From contig CAZDCK010000013.1 of assembly GCA_964503965.1 (NCBI GenBank), forward strand, positions 1 through 64,000: a DNA stretch of 64,000 nt, in the 5' to 3' direction. Of this stretch, positions 53,163 to 61,801 are shown piece after piece. Under the pieces are notes generated by a model. That model had not been told where the DNA came from, searched no databases, and saw nothing but the letters and a program-made list of their open reading frames with translations. Positions within the stretch are counted from its first letter, which is position 1, and each line of letters opens with the position of its first letter. This stretch comes from Eutrophocola sp964503965 (GTDB lineage: Bacteria; Pseudomonadota; Gammaproteobacteria; Pseudomonadales; Pseudohongiellaceae). Position numbers and translations under genes: made by a program.

Positions 53163-54437
53163 CTAGAGGCGACACAGATTCTCACTGATGGGAAACAGGT
53201 ACTTTACATCAAAAATGACATTGTTCGACCGGGTGTAGGACCTGATCTTTTCCACCCCGGCCTCCCTGAAGCAGTCATGAGATACAGCTATTACCACGGC
53301 ATCATAGGATTGAGGTGACACTTCCTCAATAAGCTCCAGCCCATATTCGTTAAGGGCACTTTTCGGATCTACCCAGGGGTCATGGATATCCACATTGGCA
53401 TGGTACTCCCTGAGACCCTGAACCAGTTCCACGACTCTGCTGTTACGAATGTCCGGACAGTTTTCCTTGAATGCAAGCCCAAGGACCAGGATATTGGCGT
53501 CTACTACATGAATCCTGTGCCGAGTCATTTCCTTGATAACTCGCTCGCTGATGTAAGTGCCCATTTCATCATTGATACGGCGTCCGGCAAGAATAACTTC
53601 AGGATGGTAGCCGATTTCCTGGGATTTGTGCGTCAGGTAGTAGGGGTCGACCCCAATGCAGTGACCACCCACAAGGCCGGGTCTGAAGTTCAGGAAATTC
53701 CACTTGGTGCCTGCTGCCTCAAGTACCTCTTCTGTATCAATACCCAAACGGTGGAAAATAATGCTTAATTCGTTGATGAGGGCGATATTGAGATCACGCT
53801 GGGTATTCTCGATTACCTTTGAGGCTTCCGCTACCTTGATGCTACTGGCCTTGTGAGTGCCGGCCTCAATAATTCTGCCGTACAGGCTGTCAACAAACGT
53901 GGCAGCCTCTGGTGTGGAACCGGAAGTGACCTTGATGACGGTGGACAACCTATGCTTCTTGTCACCGGGGTTGATGCGCTCCGGGCTGTATCCCACATAA
54001 AACTGCTGGTTTAACTGAAGCCCGGACTCCTGCTCCAGCAAGGGGACGCAATCTTCCTCTGTGGCGCCTGGATATACAGTTGATTCGAAAATAACGACAT
54101 CACCTTCGTCGAGGTAGCGCCCTACAAGCAAACAGGCATTTTTAAGCGGAGTCAGGTCAGGACGGTTCTGTTTGTCGACAGGTGTCGGTACCGTGATAAT
54201 GTAGACATTAAATGCTTTAAGATCTTCAGGGCTTGATGAATAGTGGCCATGAACAGCAGCAGCGAGATCACTGCTATCGAGATCTTTCATGATATCGATG
54301 CCGCCAGTGAGTTGATCCACACGGTTTCTGTTGATATCGAAGCCCAAAGCAGGAAAATGCTTTGCGAATTCCACCATCAGTGGCAAGCCTACATAACCGA
54401 GGCCGATGACGGCAATCTTGCTGTTATTGATGTCCAT
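53163..54437 (-). CDS. Nucleotide-sugar dehydrogenase (TviB/WbpO-like)
   Basis: A UDP-sugar 6-dehydrogenase of 424 residues. It has an N-terminal Rossmann domain (IAVIGLGYVGLPLMVEFAKH), VPTPVD, an ESTVYPGATEE loop and the catalytic cysteine in GGHCIGVDPYYL. Similarity is to TviB/WbpO, which oxidise UDP-GlcNAc or UDP-GalNAc to the uronic acid for capsules or O antigen. No glycosyltransferase or epimerase gene is adjacent, so the sugar product is undetermined. It is convergent with the metallopeptidase gene. Confidence 0.9.
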   Translation of the reverse strand: MDINNSKIAVIGLGYVGLPLMVEFAKHFPALGFDINRNRVDQLTGGIDIMKDLDSSDLAAAVHGHYSSSPEDLKAFNVYIITVPTPVDKQNRPDLTPLKNACLLVGRYLDEGDVVIFESTVYPGATEEDCVPLLEQESGLQLNQQFYVGYSPERINPGDKKHRLSTVIKVTSGSTPEAATFVDSLYGRIIEAGTHKASSIKVAEASKVIENTQRDLNIALINELSIIFHRLGIDTEEVLEAAGTKWNFLNFRPGLVGGHCIGVDPYYLTHKSQEIGYHPEVILAGRRINDEMGTYISERVIKEMTRHRIHVVDANILVLGLAFKENCPDIRNSRVVELVQGLREYHANVDIHDPWVDPKSALNEYGLELIEEVSPQSYDAVVIAVSHDCFREAGVEKIRSYTRSNNVIFDVKYLFPISENLCRL

Positions 54438-54566
54438 TTACCTGCTCCTTCAATGTGGGGGCATTATAAACAAAGCAGCCTGTGAATGCGCTGAAACTAT
54501 AGCGCGGAGCATTAGGAAAACAGATGGCGTGATATACTCGCCACCTTCGAAAACTGGCCAAATATT

Positions 54567-55454
54567 ATGACAAAATTCACCAAAGTCGGTATCACCGGAA
54601 GACGTAACAGGGAAATTGCTGACTCCCTGCAACTCCTTATAGATTTTCTTCAGTCTACGGTCGACCTGGACGTTATTCTTGATACGGAAATTGAGAGCCT
54701 GGTCGATGCCGGTAAAATGCAGGTCTGTGAGATCGACCAGTTGGTGAAATCTTGTGAACTGGTGATCGTAGTGGGAGGCGATGGCAGCCTGTTACAGGTG
54801 GCTTCTATATTGGCAGAAAATGATGTACCGGTTATTGGTGTGAATCGGGGCAGGCTTGGATTCCTTACAGACATCCTCCCGGAGCAACTGGAGAGTGTGC
54901 TCTCCGACGTGCTGGCCGGGCAGTACAAGATTGAGTCCCGATTTCTGCTGGATGTTGAATCAGCGCGCGACGGCAAGCAGGTTAAATTCCTGGGTTCGGC
55001 CCTAAATGATGTCGTACTTCACCCTGGGAAGGCTGTCCAGATGATAGAGTTCTCCCTGTATATCAATGATGAGTTTGTCTATAACCAGGCTTCGGATGGG
55101 CTGGTAGTGGCAACTCCAACGGGTTCAACAGCTTACGCGATGTCTGCAGGAGGGCCGATCATGCATCCGAAGCTGGATGCACTAGTGCTTGTTCCTATTA
55201 ATCCGCATAGCCTGAGCAGCCGTCCTATTGTGGTCGATGGTAGTTGTGAACTAACGCTCATTGTAGGTGACCGGCATCATATTCTGCCCCAGGTAAGTTG
55301 TGACGGTTCGATGAGTCACAGTTGTAATCCCGGCGATCGCATTAGCATCCGCAAGAAGGCTAAAGAACTGAAAATACTTCATCCTGCTGATTATAATTAT
55401 TACGAAACCTGTCGAAGCAAGCTGGGATGGTCTCACCGTCCAACCAACAAGTAA
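54567..55454 (+). CDS. nadK: NAD kinase
   Basis: NAD kinase of 295 residues, making NADP from NAD and ATP. The signature GGDGS is at 70-74 with catalytic Asp72. GVNRGRLGFLTD, the NE/D-like ALNDVVLHPG and TPTGSTAYAMSAGGP are present. It heads a tight plus-strand series nadK-rhomboid-yeaC-DUF2797-pepN, gaps 11, 20, 15 and 38 bp, likely one operon. Confidence 0.97.
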   Translation: MTKFTKVGITGRRNREIADSLQLLIDFLQSTVDLDVILDTEIESLVDAGKMQVCEIDQLVKSCELVIVVGGDGSLLQVASILAENDVPVIGVNRGRLGFLTDILPEQLESVLSDVLAGQYKIESRFLLDVESARDGKQVKFLGSALNDVVLHPGKAVQMIEFSLYINDEFVYNQASDGLVVATPTGSTAYAMSAGGPIMHPKLDALVLVPINPHSLSSRPIVVDGSCELTLIVGDRHHILPQVSCDGSMSHSCNPGDRISIRKKAKELKILHPADYNYYETCRSKLGWSHRPTNK

Positions 55455-55465
55455 GCGCCTGATAG

Positions 55466-56347
55466 ATGTTCAAAGTTCTTGAAGCTCCCCTTGAAGAAGA
55501 CCTGAGTCAATTCAGTCGTCTGCTGTGGCAGCAAAAAATCTCCCACCGCATTATCCGCCTTGATCATAGTCAGGTACTGACGGTCACGGGACAGCAAGAG
55601 GCCATGACAGCAGTCACACTTTATAGCCAATGGCAGCGAGGAGAAGTTCTGCCGGACAAGAATGATTCGTCGGACGTAGCGGCTTATTTCAATATTCGGG
55701 ATGTCGCAATAAAACTGGCTAGCGCATTTCGCCGAGCACCTCTTTCCCTGTTCTTGATTCTGCTCTGTATTGTCCTGGCTGTTCTTGCGCCTCTTGAGTC
55801 AATGAATGGTCTGACGCGTTCATTGTTGTATCCTGATTTCAGCTATGGCACATCGATTATTGACCTGGAAAGGGTCATGAATGACTTGCAACTGATGGTG
55901 TTCCTGAAAATGCTTAGTCCTGCTATTTTGCACGGGGGACTGGTCCATTTGTCGTTCAATATGCTCTGGCTGTGGGAGTTTGGCCGGAGAATTGAAGCAG
56001 TCCAGGCAAGTTGGGTATTGTTATTACTGATTATTATCCTGGCCCTTGTTTCCAATACGGCCCAGTACCTGTATGGCGGGTCAATATATTTTGGAGGCAT
56101 GTCGGGAGTAGTCTACGGTCTTTTTGGTTACATATGGATGTGGCAGTTGTTTGATCCTGCAAAAGGGCTGGCCTTGCCGGGCGCTCTGGTGTTTTTTTTA
56201 CTGCTAAGTCTGGTCATCATTACGGCCCTTGATCTGGATTTTATCGCCGACGAAGCCCATATAGGTGGTTTCCTTGCCGGTATTCTATATGGAGCTACCG
56301 TTGCCACCGTGTCTAAAGTTTGGCGTAGCAGGAATGCCATCCGATGA
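55466..56347 (+). CDS. glpG: Rhomboid intramembrane serine protease (GlpG-like)
   Basis: A rhomboid of 293 residues with an N-terminal soluble domain (about 1-70) as in E. coli GlpG, then six membrane helices. The catalytic dyad is Ser213 in GGMSGVVYGLFGY and His265 in DEAHIGGFLAGILYG. The L1-loop and helix 2 motif HGGLVHLSFNMLWLWEFGRRIE is also present. It cleaves membrane proteins within the bilayer; the physiological substrate is unknown. Confidence 0.94.
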   Translation: MFKVLEAPLEEDLSQFSRLLWQQKISHRIIRLDHSQVLTVTGQQEAMTAVTLYSQWQRGEVLPDKNDSSDVAAYFNIRDVAIKLASAFRRAPLSLFLILLCIVLAVLAPLESMNGLTRSLLYPDFSYGTSIIDLERVMNDLQLMVFLKMLSPAILHGGLVHLSFNMLWLWEFGRRIEAVQASWVLLLLIIILALVSNTAQYLYGGSIYFGGMSGVVYGLFGYIWMWQLFDPAKGLALPGALVFFLLLSLVIITALDLDFIADEAHIGGFLAGILYGATVATVSKVWRSRNAIR

Positions 56348-56367
56348 CGATGATGACAGGAGTAAAC

Positions 56368-56604
56368 ATGAACGATAAACCGCAGACCCTGGAAGAACTC
56401 GTGAATGCCATGACCCCGGAAATACATGAGCAGCTAAAAAGCGCTGTTGAGTTGGGGCGATGGGAAAACGGGGAGCGATTGACAGATGAACAAAAGGCTA
56501 ATTGTTTGCAGGCAATTATTGCTTACGATCAGGCAAACCTTTCACCGGAGCAGCGAGTGGGTTTCGTAAAACCGAAAGAGCAGCCCTGTGGTGATCACGA
56601 ATAA
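56368..56604 (+). CDS. yeaC: YeaC-family (DUF1315) protein
   Basis: A small protein of 78 residues matching DUF1315/YeaC, with NAMTPEIHEQLKSAVELGRW and LTDEQKANCLQAII. The ATG at 56368 has CAGGAGT upstream; the frame opens earlier at 56344 inside the previous gene. No function is known. Its place between the rhomboid and DUF2797 genes is shared with Pseudomonas. Confidence 0.88.
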   Translation: MNDKPQTLEELVNAMTPEIHEQLKSAVELGRWENGERLTDEQKANCLQAIIAYDQANLSPEQRVGFVKPKEQPCGDHE

Positions 56605-56619
56605 TAAATCAGGAATTTT

Positions 56620-57450
56620 ATGACCGAACTTGCGAAAGGCCAGCTTCACAAGATGCGTGCCAGGTTGGATCAGCCTGTCAGTTATTCATTGATCCTGGGT
56701 AACGACCAGGTTTCTCTGAATGCATTGATCACAAAAAAAATTCGACTCGTATACCAAAATGAAATCCGCTGTGTTCATTGCGACCGCAAGACCAACAAGA
56801 GTTTCAATCAGGGATACTGCTATCCGTGCTTTCAGAAGCTGGCACAATGTGATAGCTGCGTCATCTCCCCGGAAAAGTGCCATTATGATGCCGGTACCTG
56901 TCGCGAACCCGTCTGGGGCGATGAGTTCTGTATGCAGGATCATATAGTATATCTGGCGAATTCTTCAGGAATTAAAGTGGGTATTACAAGGGCGTCACAA
57001 GTACCCACCCGTTGGATTGACCAGGGGGCTGTGCAAGCACTACCTGTTATGCGTACACGCTCTCGCCAGCAGGCCGGTTTCGTTGAAGCTTTGTTCAGGC
57101 AGTACGTCACTGACCGCACCAACTGGCGAAATATGTTGAAAGGTAATATTGAGGCCGTGGATCTTGAAACTGAGCGGGATGGCCTGGTGACTCGATGTGA
57201 AAAGGAACTTGATGACCTGGAACAGCGATTTGGTATTCATGCCATTAGCCAGATTAATGGTGTTTCACCGGTAGATATCAGCTACCCGGTGGATACTTAT
57301 CCGGACAAGGTCAGCTCACTGAATTTTGATAAAACACCAGAGGTTGAAGGCAGCCTGCTTGGTATCAAGGGACAATACCTGATCCTGGATACCGGGGTAA
57401 TCAACCTCAGGAAATTTTCAGGTTACCTGGTTACCTTACACGAAAACTGA
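56620..57450 (+). CDS. DUF2797 protein with cysteine cluster and GIY-YIG-like segment
   Basis: A cytoplasmic protein of 276 residues in DUF2797. Nine cysteines fall between residues 51 and 104 (CVHC, CYPC, CDSC, then C87, C94, C104), suggesting two or more zinc sites. They are followed by HIVYLANSSGIKVGITR, then Arg131 and Glu156 in QAGFVEALF, a layout like GIY-YIG nuclease-fold proteins. It lies 38 bp before pepN, a conserved pairing. The function is unknown; nucleic-acid binding or cleavage is an inference. Confidence 0.82.
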   Translation: MTELAKGQLHKMRARLDQPVSYSLILGNDQVSLNALITKKIRLVYQNEIRCVHCDRKTNKSFNQGYCYPCFQKLAQCDSCVISPEKCHYDAGTCREPVWGDEFCMQDHIVYLANSSGIKVGITRASQVPTRWIDQGAVQALPVMRTRSRQQAGFVEALFRQYVTDRTNWRNMLKGNIEAVDLETERDGLVTRCEKELDDLEQRFGIHAISQINGVSPVDISYPVDTYPDKVSSLNFDKTPEVEGSLLGIKGQYLILDTGVINLRKFSGYLVTLHEN

Positions 57451-57488
57451 AACATTAATCTTTTTGAATTGAATCTATTGGAATTTTT

Positions 57489-60158
57489 ATGAAAGAGTCT
57501 CAGGGCAAGACAGTATATCTCAAGGATTATCAGCCGCCAGCCTATTTAATTGATGAAACCCATCTTACCTTCCAGCTGTTTGAAGATAAAACCCTGGTCT
57601 CTTCTGAACTGGTTTTACGCAGAAACCCTGAGGCGCCGTCAGCAGGTTCAAACGACCTTGTACTTGATGGCGTCGACCTGACCCTGCTTTCGGTATCTAT
57701 TGATGGCCGGGAACTGGGAGAAGCTGAATATTCTGTCAATGATCATGCATTGGTACTCTCGGCACTACCAGATAATTTCACCCTGTCCTGTAATACGCAG
57801 ATAAAGCCGCATGAAAATACAAGCCTTGAGGGTCTGTATAAATCTCGCACTATGTTCTGCACTCAATGTGAAGCCGAAGGGTTCAGAAAAATTACGTATT
57901 TCCTGGATCGTCCTGATGTTCTGTCCAGCTTTACTACCAGGATTGAAGCGGATAAATCCCTTTATCCTGTGTTGCTGTCCAATGGTAATAAAATTGACAG
58001 TGGCGACCTTCAGGAAGGTCGCCATTTTGCTACCTGGGAAGATCCATTCAGAAAACCAAGCTACTTATTCGCGCTGGTTGCGGGGAACCTCAAAGCAGTC
58101 GATGACAGTTTTACCACCTGTTCGGGGCGTGAAATTGCCTTGAGCATTTTTGTGGAAGAAAAAGATCTCGACAAGTGTGATTTTGCCCTGGCGTCATTGA
58201 AACGAGCGATGAAATGGGATGAGGATGTTTATGGCCGGGAATATGATCTGGATATTTTCATGATTGTTGCTGTGGATGATTTCAATATGGGGGCGATGGA
58301 AAACAAGGGTCTGAATATATTCAATTCGTCTTGTGTCCTGGCAAACCCGGCAACATCCACAGATCAGGCTTTTGCGCGCATTGAAGCTATTGTTGCCCAT
58401 GAATATTTTCATAACTGGTCAGGTAACAGGGTGACCTGCCGTGACTGGTTCCAGTTAAGTCTGAAGGAGGGCTTTACGGTTTTTCGGGATTCAGAATTCT
58501 CCGCTGACATGGGCTCACGGGCTGTCAAACGAATAGAGGACGTAAGTTTTCTCCGAACTGTCCAGTTTGCCGAAGATGCCGGTCCCATGGCGCATTCTGT
58601 TCGTCCTGAGTCCTATATGGAAATCTCCAATTTCTACACGGTTACCATTTATGAAAAAGGAGCTGAAGTAGTCCGAATGCAGGCTAATCTTCTGGGTCCT
58701 GAAAGATTCAGGGAAGGCACTGACCGTTATTTTGAACGCTTTGATGGCATGGCCGTTACCACGGAGGATTTTGTAAGTACCATGGAGGAGGTTTCAGGCC
58801 TGGACCTGGGGCAGTTTAGACGTTGGTATAGCCAGGCAGGAACACCTGTGCTAGAGGTAAGTGGTGATTATGACAATGAAAACCATTCATACACACTGAC
58901 GGTCGAACAGCATTGTCCACCGACCCCATCGCAGCCTGAAAAATTGCCTTTCTATATCCCCCTCACAATGGCGCTTCTGGACAAGGATGGCAATGAGCAG
59001 GTTCTGAATGTGGAGGGGCAGCAGTCGTCCACGGAACTGGTCCTGCATGTCAGTGAGCAAGCCCAGTCATTTCGCTTCACAGGTCTTAAGTCTGCTCCAG
59101 TGCCAGTTTTACTGCGTGGGTTTTCCGCCCCGGTTAAACTGCATTATCCCTATACACGAGATGACCTGATGTTGCTCATGCAACATGAAAAAGATGGCTT
59201 TGCCCGGTGGGAAGCCGGGCAGCAACTTTCACTGCAGGTCCTGCCGGATATTCAGGGTGCCATGAATGAAGGTATTGAACCTGAAGTCGATGAACGTCTT
59301 GTCAGTGCTTTCGACGGTATTCTTGAGATTGCAGCAAAAGATGATACCCAGGACAGGGCCATGCTTGCACACCTGATGCTCTTGCCCTCAGAGGCCTACC
59401 TGGCCGAACTGGCTGAAATTGCAGATGTGGATATTATTCATCATTCCCGCGAATTTTTACGTCGATACCTGGCCGTGAAGCTGGAAAACAAATTCCTGGC
59501 AGTCTATGAATCCTGTCTCAGGGATGTTCCCTACAAATACAATGCAAAAGAGGCTGCCTGCAGAAGCCTGAAAAATACGGTACTCAATTATTTATGCTGT
59601 CTCGACAAGCCGGAACATTTTGAGCGTGTCCAAAAGCAATATCGTGAAGCCAATAATATGACCGATAGTAGTTCGGCCCTGCGTTCACTGGTTAACAATC
59701 CCTCTGAATCCAGTGCGCAATTGCGTGAGAGCCTGCTGGAACATTTCTATGAAAATTGGAAGCATGAAACCCTGGTTGTTGAGCAGTGGTTCTCTATGCA
59801 GAGTGCAGCAAGTAATCCGGATAATCTGGGCGACATAAAAAAGCTGATGGAACATCCGGCTTTTGATATCAAGAATCCAAACAAGGTCCGATGTGTAATA
59901 GGTGCCTTCTGTCACAACAACGCCGTGGGATTTCACAAACTTGATGGCAGTGGCTATGATTTTCTGGCGGACCAGGTCATCGCATTGAATGCGATCAATC
60001 CACAGATCGCATCGAGATTATTGACACCTCTCACCAGGTGGAGAAAGTTCAGTCCTGAACGCCAGGATCTCATGCAGGAGGCACTGCGCCGGGTTATGGC
60101 TCTACCTGATATCTCGCCTGATGTATATGAAGTGGTCAGTAAAAGCCTTCAGCCATGA
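57489..60158 (+). CDS. pepN: Aminopeptidase N
   Basis: A cytosolic M1-family zinc aminopeptidase of 889 residues, close to the 870 of E. coli PepN. The substrate motif GAMEN, the zinc motif HEYFHNW (304-310) with the second glutamate Glu327 (SLKEGFTVFRD), and the catalytic tyrosine region are present. The C-terminal half (about 440-889) is the Ig-like plus helical domain of PepN. It removes N-terminal residues from peptides. It is the last gene of the nadK series. Confidence 0.97.
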   Translation: MKESQGKTVYLKDYQPPAYLIDETHLTFQLFEDKTLVSSELVLRRNPEAPSAGSNDLVLDGVDLTLLSVSIDGRELGEAEYSVNDHALVLSALPDNFTLSCNTQIKPHENTSLEGLYKSRTMFCTQCEAEGFRKITYFLDRPDVLSSFTTRIEADKSLYPVLLSNGNKIDSGDLQEGRHFATWEDPFRKPSYLFALVAGNLKAVDDSFTTCSGREIALSIFVEEKDLDKCDFALASLKRAMKWDEDVYGREYDLDIFMIVAVDDFNMGAMENKGLNIFNSSCVLANPATSTDQAFARIEAIVAHEYFHNWSGNRVTCRDWFQLSLKEGFTVFRDSEFSADMGSRAVKRIEDVSFLRTVQFAEDAGPMAHSVRPESYMEISNFYTVTIYEKGAEVVRMQANLLGPERFREGTDRYFERFDGMAVTTEDFVSTMEEVSGLDLGQFRRWYSQAGTPVLEVSGDYDNENHSYTLTVEQHCPPTPSQPEKLPFYIPLTMALLDKDGNEQVLNVEGQQSSTELVLHVSEQAQSFRFTGLKSAPVPVLLRGFSAPVKLHYPYTRDDLMLLMQHEKDGFARWEAGQQLSLQVLPDIQGAMNEGIEPEVDERLVSAFDGILEIAAKDDTQDRAMLAHLMLLPSEAYLAELAEIADVDIIHHSREFLRRYLAVKLENKFLAVYESCLRDVPYKYNAKEAACRSLKNTVLNYLCCLDKPEHFERVQKQYREANNMTDSSSALRSLVNNPSESSAQLRESLLEHFYENWKHETLVVEQWFSMQSAASNPDNLGDIKKLMEHPAFDIKNPNKVRCVIGAFCHNNAVGFHKLDGSGYDFLADQVIALNAINPQIASRLLTPLTRWRKFSPERQDLMQEALRRVMALPDISPDVYEVVSKSLQP

Positions 60159-60373
60159 AATGAAGTAATGTCTATGGGGTTGAACCTCCCTGTCACTGCA
60201 ACTGAATCGTGTTGTAATGGCATATTGCCTGAATTAAGCTTGTCGTCTGTTTCGCTTTCTAAAGCCGCAGTGCCTGTCAGAATTGCGTTGGCGAAAACAT
60301 ATTAACAATAAAAAAACCTGCCACTCCGACGGGCACCAGAGGCAGGATATTTCCATAAACCCTGGGGGAAGCA
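60159..60373. other. Intergenic region before the MFS gene
   Basis: A 215-bp gap without a coding sequence. CCTGCC (60317-60322) and GGCAGG (60341-60346) form a stem. Read on the minus strand it is followed by a run of about seven T, so it resembles a minus-strand terminator although no minus-strand gene ends here. The MFS promoter must also lie here; no clear -35/-10 pair is called. Confidence 0.5.
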
Positions 60374-61744
60374 ATGATTACAGATCCACGCCAGATACTT
60401 GATCATTCGGCCATGAGTCGACTGCAGTACGTTATTGTTGGTTTAACCGTTGGTCTCAATGCGCTGGATGGATTTGATGTGCTCGCTATCAGCTTCGCCG
60501 GGCCGGGTATTGCCATGGAATGGGGCCTTGATAATGCCGGTCTGGGGATAGTGCTCTCCATGGAGCTAATCGGCATGGCTGTTGGCTCGGTTCTTCTGGG
60601 AGGGGTTGCTGACCGAATTGGCCGTAAAACCACCATTATGGGGTGCCTGTTTGCCATGGCTATTGGCATGTTCATGGTCACTACCACGTCAAGCCTGATG
60701 GAGCTCTCAATCTGGCGCGTCATCACTGGCCTTGGCATTGGCGGCATGCTGGCGGCAATCAATGCTGTAGTGGCAGAGTTTTCCAACCTTAAAAACCGGG
60801 CGAAGATGATTGCCATCATGACGATAGGCTATCCGGTTGGGGGAGTTGTAGGCGGGGCAATCGTTTCTGAACTAATGAAATATTTTGACTGGCGAGTCGT
60901 GTTTTATTTCGGAACGATTATGACAGTAATTTTTATTCCCCTGATTCACTTTATCATGCCGGAATCAGTACATTGGCTGACCAGAAAGCAGCCAGAAGGG
61001 GCATTGGACAGGATTAATGCCACGTTGAAGCGGTTAGGCCATGCCGCGGCTGACCAGTTGCCTGTGATAGAGGAGGCCGCCAGAAAAGTATCTACCTCAT
61101 TCCTGTTCTCGAGGGTCATGATTGCAACAACACTCCTGGTTACGGCGGCATATTTCCTGCATGTAGTTACGCTTTATTACATCCTTAAATGGACACCGAA
61201 GCTGGTCGTTGACATGGGGTTTGCTCCTAATCTTGCTGGTGAGGCTTTAATGTGGGCCAGTATTGGTGGTGCATTGGGCTGTATTTTCTTTGGAGTACTC
61301 AGTACACGTTTCAGTCTCAAATCCCTGACCATTTTCACTTTCGCTCTGGCCTGGGTCTTCACTGGGATCTTCGGCTATGCCCCAGCCGAACTGGGAACTA
61401 TCAAACTTTTTGTCGCCATGGCGGGTTTCTTCGTGAATGCCGGTATTGTCGGTATGTACGCCATCCTGGCGAATGTCTTTCCAACACAGGCCAGAGCATC
61501 CGGCACTGGGTTCGCCATTGGTATTGGCAGGGGTGGTTCCGTGCTGTCCCCGATCATTGCGGGATTCCTGCTTGAAGGTGGGCTGGATTTACCCGGGGTG
61601 TCGCTGATCATGGGAGCAGGATCAATAATAGCTGCTGTTCTGTTGCTGTTTTTGAAACTGGATGCTGATGGCAGTGCGAAAGGTGCAGGTGGCGAGAAAA
61701 AAGATGAAGGCCCCCAGGGCATTGGTAGCCCGGCACCAGTCTGA
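60374..61744 (+). CDS. MFS transporter, aromatic acid:H+ symporter-like
   Basis: A 12-helix major facilitator of 456 residues. LDGFDVLAISFAGPGIA in helix 1, the A-loop-like GGVADRIGRKTTIMGC and WRVITGLGIGGMLAAINAVVAE are typical of the AAHS group (PcaK/MhpT relatives). The usual substrates are aromatic or other organic acids; nothing adjacent identifies the substrate, since the neighbours are pepN and acnB. A charged Gly/Lys-rich tail ends the protein. Confidence 0.87.
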   Translation: MITDPRQILDHSAMSRLQYVIVGLTVGLNALDGFDVLAISFAGPGIAMEWGLDNAGLGIVLSMELIGMAVGSVLLGGVADRIGRKTTIMGCLFAMAIGMFMVTTTSSLMELSIWRVITGLGIGGMLAAINAVVAEFSNLKNRAKMIAIMTIGYPVGGVVGGAIVSELMKYFDWRVVFYFGTIMTVIFIPLIHFIMPESVHWLTRKQPEGALDRINATLKRLGHAAADQLPVIEEAARKVSTSFLFSRVMIATTLLVTAAYFLHVVTLYYILKWTPKLVVDMGFAPNLAGEALMWASIGGALGCIFFGVLSTRFSLKSLTIFTFALAWVFTGIFGYAPAELGTIKLFVAMAGFFVNAGIVGMYAILANVFPTQARASGTGFAIGIGRGGSVLSPIIAGFLLEGGLDLPGVSLIMGAGSIIAAVLLLFLKLDADGSAKGAGGEKKDEGPQGIGSPAPV

Positions 61745-61760
61745 TATTATTTTCTTGATT

Positions 61761-61792
61761 AAAAAACCGCTGCATTTGCAGCGGTTTTTTTT
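61761..61792. terminator. Bidirectional terminator between MFS gene and acnB
   Basis: A stem CCGCTGC / GCAGCGG with an ATTT loop is flanked by six A and eight T residues. It serves the MFS gene on the plus strand and acnB on the minus strand. Confidence 0.93.
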
Positions 61793-61801
61793 CGCGTCGT
61801 G

